Source: Chitinophaga deserti
Lineage (GTDB): Bacteria; Bacteroidota; Bacteroidia; Chitinophagales; Chitinophagaceae
DNA length: 64,000 nucleotides
Reading direction: 5' to 3'
NCBI RefSeq assembly: GCF_003149455.1
Contig: NZ_QFFK01000004.1
Coordinates: forward strand, 434,001-498,000
Part shown: positions 60,631 through 64,000 of the stretch, in pieces
Numbering within the stretch: the first letter of the stretch is position 1
Layout: the number at the start of each line of letters is the position of its first letter
The notes under the pieces: model-generated
The model's input: only the letters and a program-made list of their open reading frames with translations
Database searches by the model: none
What the model was told of the DNA's origin: nothing
Translations under genes and position numbers: made by a program

Positions 60631-61650
60631 ATGTGGAAAACCTTGCTAGTCATACCCTTGTTAATAACCGTACAGGCATCTGCCCAAACGGTGAAGCGCG
60701 AGGATTTTATGATCGACAGCGACCCCGGGGTGAAGATATTCGTCCGGGAGATCACTGTTAAGAAACGTAGCCGTAAGCCGCCCATCCTGCTGCTTCACGG
60801 CGGAGGTTCCGGCGCGGTAGCCTCGTTCGACCTTCCCGTGGAAGGCGGCTCACTCGCCGAAGATCTCGCTAAAGAAGGGCAACATGTGTTCATCATGGAT
60901 GCCCGCGGCTGGGAATCATCTACCCGCCCGGATTACGACACCCTCCGCCGCTGGACCATCACCGCATCATCCGCCGAAGTATCGCACGACATCCATGCCG
61001 TTATCGACTTTATCCGCGAACGCACCGGAACCAAGCAGGTAACACTCTTCGGCTGGGCTACCGGCGGCCAATGGATGGGTTACTACTCCTGCATCTACCC
61101 CAACCGTGTAGCGGCTCTCATTATGCTGAACAGTTTGTATAACGAGAAAGCGCCCTGGGATTTCACGATCCCCTTCCGCTCACCGCTCGATACCTCCCAA
61201 TTCAACTACGCCTCCTCCCCCGTGCTTCGCCGCGCCACCAAATCCCAGCTGCTCGACAACTGGGACCGCTGCATCCCCGACAGCAACAAAGCCAACTGGC
61301 GCGATCCTGTACTGGCAGAACTATATGGTAAAACCTCCGTAGGCTTCTATACAGACAGTATCCTGGCAGTACCCGGTGGTTACCGCGCAGAAGCGTTCTA
61401 CACCGCACAGGGCAAAGGCCAGTGGCATGCAAAAGACATTCTCGTTCCCCTCCTCTTCATCCGCGGTAAATACGACAACTGGAGCCGTCCGGAGGACCTG
61501 CTGGCTTTGCAGTTACGGTTAGTGAACAGTCCGCGTAAGCAGTTCGTAACCTTACCTGAAGGAACGCACCATGTATTCCTGGACAGGCCGGAGAAAGGGC
61601 GTGCGCAGCTAATTGAGGAAATTACGAATTTCAATGTGCGCCGTAAGTGA
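60631..61650 (+). CDS. Exported alpha/beta-hydrolase-fold protein lacking the catalytic serine
   Basis: A 339-aa protein. Signal peptide about 1-19 (LLVIPLLITVQASAQ). The alpha/beta-hydrolase core is clear: PPILLLHGGGSGAVASFDLP (oxyanion strand), VFIMDARGWESSTRPDYDTL, then the elbow position LFGWATGGQWMGYYSCIYP, and LFIRGKYDNWSRPEDL (acid Asp) and LPEGTHHVFLDRP (His). The usual G-x-S-x-G is G141-W-A-T-G, so the nucleophile Ser is replaced by Ala (or Thr, depending on alignment). It may be inactive or use another mechanism. I chose ATG 60631; the in-frame extension upstream runs antisense to the GNAT gene. Confidence 0.85.
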   Translation: MWKTLLVIPLLITVQASAQTVKREDFMIDSDPGVKIFVREITVKKRSRKPPILLLHGGGSGAVASFDLPVEGGSLAEDLAKEGQHVFIMDARGWESSTRPDYDTLRRWTITASSAEVSHDIHAVIDFIRERTGTKQVTLFGWATGGQWMGYYSCIYPNRVAALIMLNSLYNEKAPWDFTIPFRSPLDTSQFNYASSPVLRRATKSQLLDNWDRCIPDSNKANWRDPVLAELYGKTSVGFYTDSILAVPGGYRAEAFYTAQGKGQWHAKDILVPLLFIRGKYDNWSRPEDLLALQLRLVNSPRKQFVTLPEGTHHVFLDRPEKGRAQLIEEITNFNVRRK

Positions 61651-61687
61651 GGATGAATGAGTTGCGAAAAATATTTTCATGTGAAAA

Positions 61688-61718
61688 TTTGGAACGGATT
61701 AATTTATTCCTATCTTTG
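61688..61718 (+). promoter_or_regulatory. tRNA-Lys promoter
   Basis: TTTG (61688-61691), a 19-bp spacer and TATCTTTG (61711-61718): a full match to the Bacteroidota consensus TTTG-N19-TAnnTTTG. It ends 23 bp before the tRNA. Confidence 0.85.
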
Positions 61719-61741
61719 CAATCCCAAAACGAAACGGGAAT

Positions 61742-61814
61742 GATTCTGTAGCTCAGTTGGTAGAGCAATACACTTTTAATGTATGGGCCCTGGGTTCGAG
61801 TCCCAGCGGAATCA
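61742..61814 (+). tRNA. tRNA-Lys (anticodon TTT)
   Basis: A 73-nt cloverleaf: 7-bp acceptor stem (61742-61748 with 61807-61813, one G-T pair), D-arm GCTCAGTTGGTAGAGC, anticodon stem ATACA/TGTAT with loop CTTTTAA giving anticodon TTT, and T-arm CTGGG-TTCGAGT-CCCAG. CCA is not encoded. No integrase or attachment-site duplicate is seen next to it. Confidence 0.97.
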
Positions 61815-61818
61815 CGGA

Positions 61819-61844
61819 AGGCGCTAGAGATAGCGCCTTTTTTG
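61819..61844 (+). terminator. Intrinsic terminator after tRNA-Lys
   Basis: AGGCGCT (61819-61825) and AGCGCCT (61832-61838) form a 7-bp stem with a 6-nt loop, followed by a T-run. Confidence 0.9.
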
Positions 61845-62022
61845 TTTCTATACTCCAATACTCCTCGGTTTTACAGAAAATAATTTTACATAAAGTGCCA
61901 AAGTCACTATTGTTGATTTACGCTGTCATCCCATTTTACTGAATACTTTCAAATTCATGATTTCAGTTCTTACTTACCGTTCTTTTGAAGTTTAAGGAAA
62001 CAGTTTTAATGATTGGTATTTA

Positions 62023-64000
62023 CTATTTTACTTTCAACAGTTTTGCATTGATGGCTACGATAATCGTGCTTAAGCTCATCAGCACGGCTCCCATAGCCGG
62101 GCTCAGCATGAAATTAGGGTAGAGGACTCCCGCTGCAAGTGGAATTGCGATTACGTTATATCCTACTGCCCAGGCAAGGTTCTGAATCATTTTGCGGTAA
62201 GTCGCCTTCCCGAAAGAAATCATTTGAACTACATCTTTGGGATCGCTGTTCACCAGGATTATGTCTGCAGTTTCGGCGGCAACGTCTGTTCCGGAGCCCA
62301 CAGCAATCCCTACATCAGCCATCGCCAATGCCGGAGCATCGTTAACACCATCACCGGTCATGGCTACCACTTCTCCCTTATCCTGGAATTCTTTCACTTT
62401 TTGCTGCTTTTCATGTGGCAGCACGTTCGCCAAATAACCATCCATATTGAGTTTTTTTGCAACCGCTGCGGCTACTTTCTCATTATCTCCCGTTAAGAGA
62501 AATGACTTAATTCCCATTGCCTTCAGATCGGCAATGGCTTCTGCCGCGGTTTCCCGGATGGCGTCGGCAAAGGTGATGATACCTGCCGGCGCATCCCCGA
62601 TAAGAATGAAATTCACCGTATCGGTAGACTGATCTATATCTTCCGGTATAGCCGGTAGCGGCATGTTATGCTGCCTGAAGTAATTAGGGCCGGCCGCCAC
62701 TACAGTTTTACCGTTTACAGTTCCTGTAACTCCGATACCCTGCATGTACCTGAAATCCGACGAGCTCCATAATGTGAGGTTTTTATCTTTCAACTTTTTT
62801 ATCACGCCGTGTGCGATATGATGCTCTGAATTCTGTTGGATAGCCGCGGCATACTGTAGTAATTCATCTTCCGTGAATTGTAGATTCAAAGAAATAACCC
62901 GTTGTACTTCATGAGATCCTTTGGTCAACGTACCGGTTTTATCAAATATGATTGTGGTCAGCTTGCGGGCATTTTCGAATGCAGTTCGATTACGGATGAG
63001 AAGCCCATGCACAGCAGACATCGTAGTAGATATCGCCACAACCAACGGAATAGCTACGCCCAGCGCGTGTGGACAGGAAGTTACCATCACAGTTACCATT
63101 CTCTCCAATGCAAAGGAAAGCTCATGCCCGGCCGTCAGCCAAACTATGAAAGTAACAATACCGACGCTGATGGAAATGATAGTGAGCCATTTCGCCACCT
63201 TATTCGCAAGGTTTTGCGTGTTGGACTTGGTGCCCTGCGCGGATTGCACCATGTTTATCACTTTGTTGAGATAGCTATCCTTTCCTGTGCCTGTAACCTG
63301 TACTCTCAGAGCGCCGTCCCCATTCACTGCACCACCAATCACCCTGGCGTCTTTTCCCTTTTTAACAGGAAGACTTTCACCGGTTAGCATGCTTTCGTTA
63401 ACATCAGAGCTCCCCTCCAGAATTACACCATCGGCAGGTACTTTTTCTCCAGGTTTGATAAGAATCACATCCTTATTCTGCAAATCCTGAAGTGGTATGT
63501 CAGTTACCTGACCGTTACGGTCCACATGCACATCGGCAGGGAGCAGAGCCACCAGTGACTCCAGCGCCCGGGAGGCGGCCATTTGAGATTTCATCTCCAG
63601 CCAGTGGCCCAGTAGCATAATATCGATCAGCGTAGCCAGTTCCCAGAAGAAATCCATACCCCGCAGGCCGAACACCACTGCAACACTATACAGATAGGCA
63701 GTGGTAATGGCAACGGCAACCAGAGTCATCATACCCGGGTTCTTCCATTTCAATTCCCTGATCATTCCCACCAGGAAAGGCCAACCTCCATAAAAGAAAA
63801 TAAAGCTGCTCAAGACGAGTAGCACATATTTATCACCGTTGAAGGTAATTGTAAAGCCAAGCCACTGCTGGATCATATGTGATAATAGCAGTACAGGCAC
63901 AGTAACTGCCAGGCAAATCCAGAATCGCATCAGGAAGCCTTCTGTGTGATGCCCCGCATGTTCGTCATGCCCGGTAGTACTATCGTGCTGTTTATGATGT
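62023..64000 (-). CDS. CopB-type heavy-metal P1B ATPase (partial, 5' end beyond window)
   Basis: Metal-transporting P-type ATPase; the frame is still open at the window end, so the N-terminus is missing. The visible N-terminal part is His-rich (HHKQHDSTTGHDEHAGHHTE), as in CopB proteins. The metal-passage motif in TM6 is SCPHALG, i.e. CPH rather than CPC, which marks the P1B-3/CopB class, associated with copper (and possibly silver) export. Other motifs: TGES (MLTGESLPVKKG), phosphorylation site DKTGTLTKG, GDGVNDAPALAMADVGIAVG. About eight membrane helices. It is expected to protect against copper. Confidence 0.93.
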   Translation of the reverse strand, partial: HHKQHDSTTGHDEHAGHHTEGFLMRFWICLAVTVPVLLLSHMIQQWLGFTITFNGDKYVLLVLSSFIFFYGGWPFLVGMIRELKWKNPGMMTLVAVAITTAYLYSVAVVFGLRGMDFFWELATLIDIMLLGHWLEMKSQMAASRALESLVALLPADVHVDRNGQVTDIPLQDLQNKDVILIKPGEKVPADGVILEGSSDVNESMLTGESLPVKKGKDARVIGGAVNGDGALRVQVTGTGKDSYLNKVINMVQSAQGTKSNTQNLANKVAKWLTIISISVGIVTFIVWLTAGHELSFALERMVTVMVTSCPHALGVAIPLVVAISTTMSAVHGLLIRNRTAFENARKLTTIIFDKTGTLTKGSHEVQRVISLNLQFTEDELLQYAAAIQQNSEHHIAHGVIKKLKDKNLTLWSSSDFRYMQGIGVTGTVNGKTVVAAGPNYFRQHNMPLPAIPEDIDQSTDTVNFILIGDAPAGIITFADAIRETAAEAIADLKAMGIKSFLLTGDNEKVAAAVAKKLNMDGYLANVLPHEKQQKVKEFQDKGEVVAMTGDGVNDAPALAMADVGIAVGSGTDVAAETADIILVNSDPKDVVQMISFGKATYRKMIQNLAWAVGYNVIAIPLAAGVLYPNFMLSPAMGAVLMSLSTIIVAINAKLLKVK

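Noticed and set aside
61742-61814. tRNA-Lys considered as an integration site of a mobile element
   Set aside because: No integrase and no duplicate of the tRNA 3' end nearby; the AT-rich accessory segment is 17 kb away.

Overview
The window reads as chromosome of a Bacteroidota bacterium, most likely Chitinophagaceae (Chitinophaga-like). The reasons are three SusC/SusD pairs, an ECF sigma/FecR cascade whose FecR ends in a DUF4974-type domain, a DUF3823 protein, an exosortase N (XrtN) locus, and promoters of the Bacteroidota form TTTG-N19-TAnnTTTG (clearest before the tRNA-Lys gene). No rRNA, CRISPR array, insertion sequence or prophage structural gene was recognised.

Layout. 0.07-7.8 kb: a leftward ECF sigma -> FecR -> SusC (with STN signalling domain) -> SusD cascade, with an 880-bp gap between sigma and FecR that carries facing arrays of 11-bp repeats. 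7.9-15.5 kb: housekeeping and accessory genes (acyl-CoA desaturase, peptide-type ABC binding lipoprotein, M1 aminopeptidase, DUF5063 protein, short UvrA paralogue, small lipoprotein). 15.5-20.7 kb: a second SusC/SusD pair with a long, repeat-rich leader. 21.4-33.2 kb: a leftward glycan-utilisation locus (GH92 alpha-mannosidase, SusC, SusD, DUF3823, GH99-like enzyme, an unknown secreted protein, and a NamZ/DUF1343 muramidase) punctuated by intrinsic terminators. Divergent from it, at 33.5-36.0 kb, is an unusual membrane-spanning regulator: LamG-like and propeller sensor, one membrane helix, and a cytoplasmic SARP-like DNA-binding module. GH92 plus GH99-like enzymes point to mannose-containing glycans as the substrate.

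36.5-45.3 kb is an AT-rich accessory segment. It starts with a frameshifted small gene and holds a 1688-residue protein with an N-terminal Cap4/DUF4297-like nuclease, a STAND/NACHT-type NTPase and a very long C-terminal region. That is the architecture of Avs (AVAST)-type anti-phage NTPases and is the best candidate here for a little-described system. A SymE-like toxin gene lies just upstream on the same strand, with a divergent XRE regulator. Beyond are a lipoprotein and two proteins of unknown function, with conspicuous palindromes and repeats.

45.5-64 kb is chromosomal background: a DEDD exonuclease/GIY-YIG fusion, tandem outer-membrane barrel paralogues, an MscS channel, SRPBCC and DJ-1/PfpI proteins, an AsmA-like protein, an MtfA-like peptidase, the XrtN exosortase with its VIT-domain PEP-CTERM-like substrate, a GH29 alpha-L-fucosidase under a probable LacI-type operator, a GNAT enzyme, an alpha/beta-hydrolase-fold protein lacking the catalytic serine, tRNA-Lys(TTT), and a CopB-type P1B ATPase cut off by the window end. 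All calls were made by reading motifs; no database search was run.
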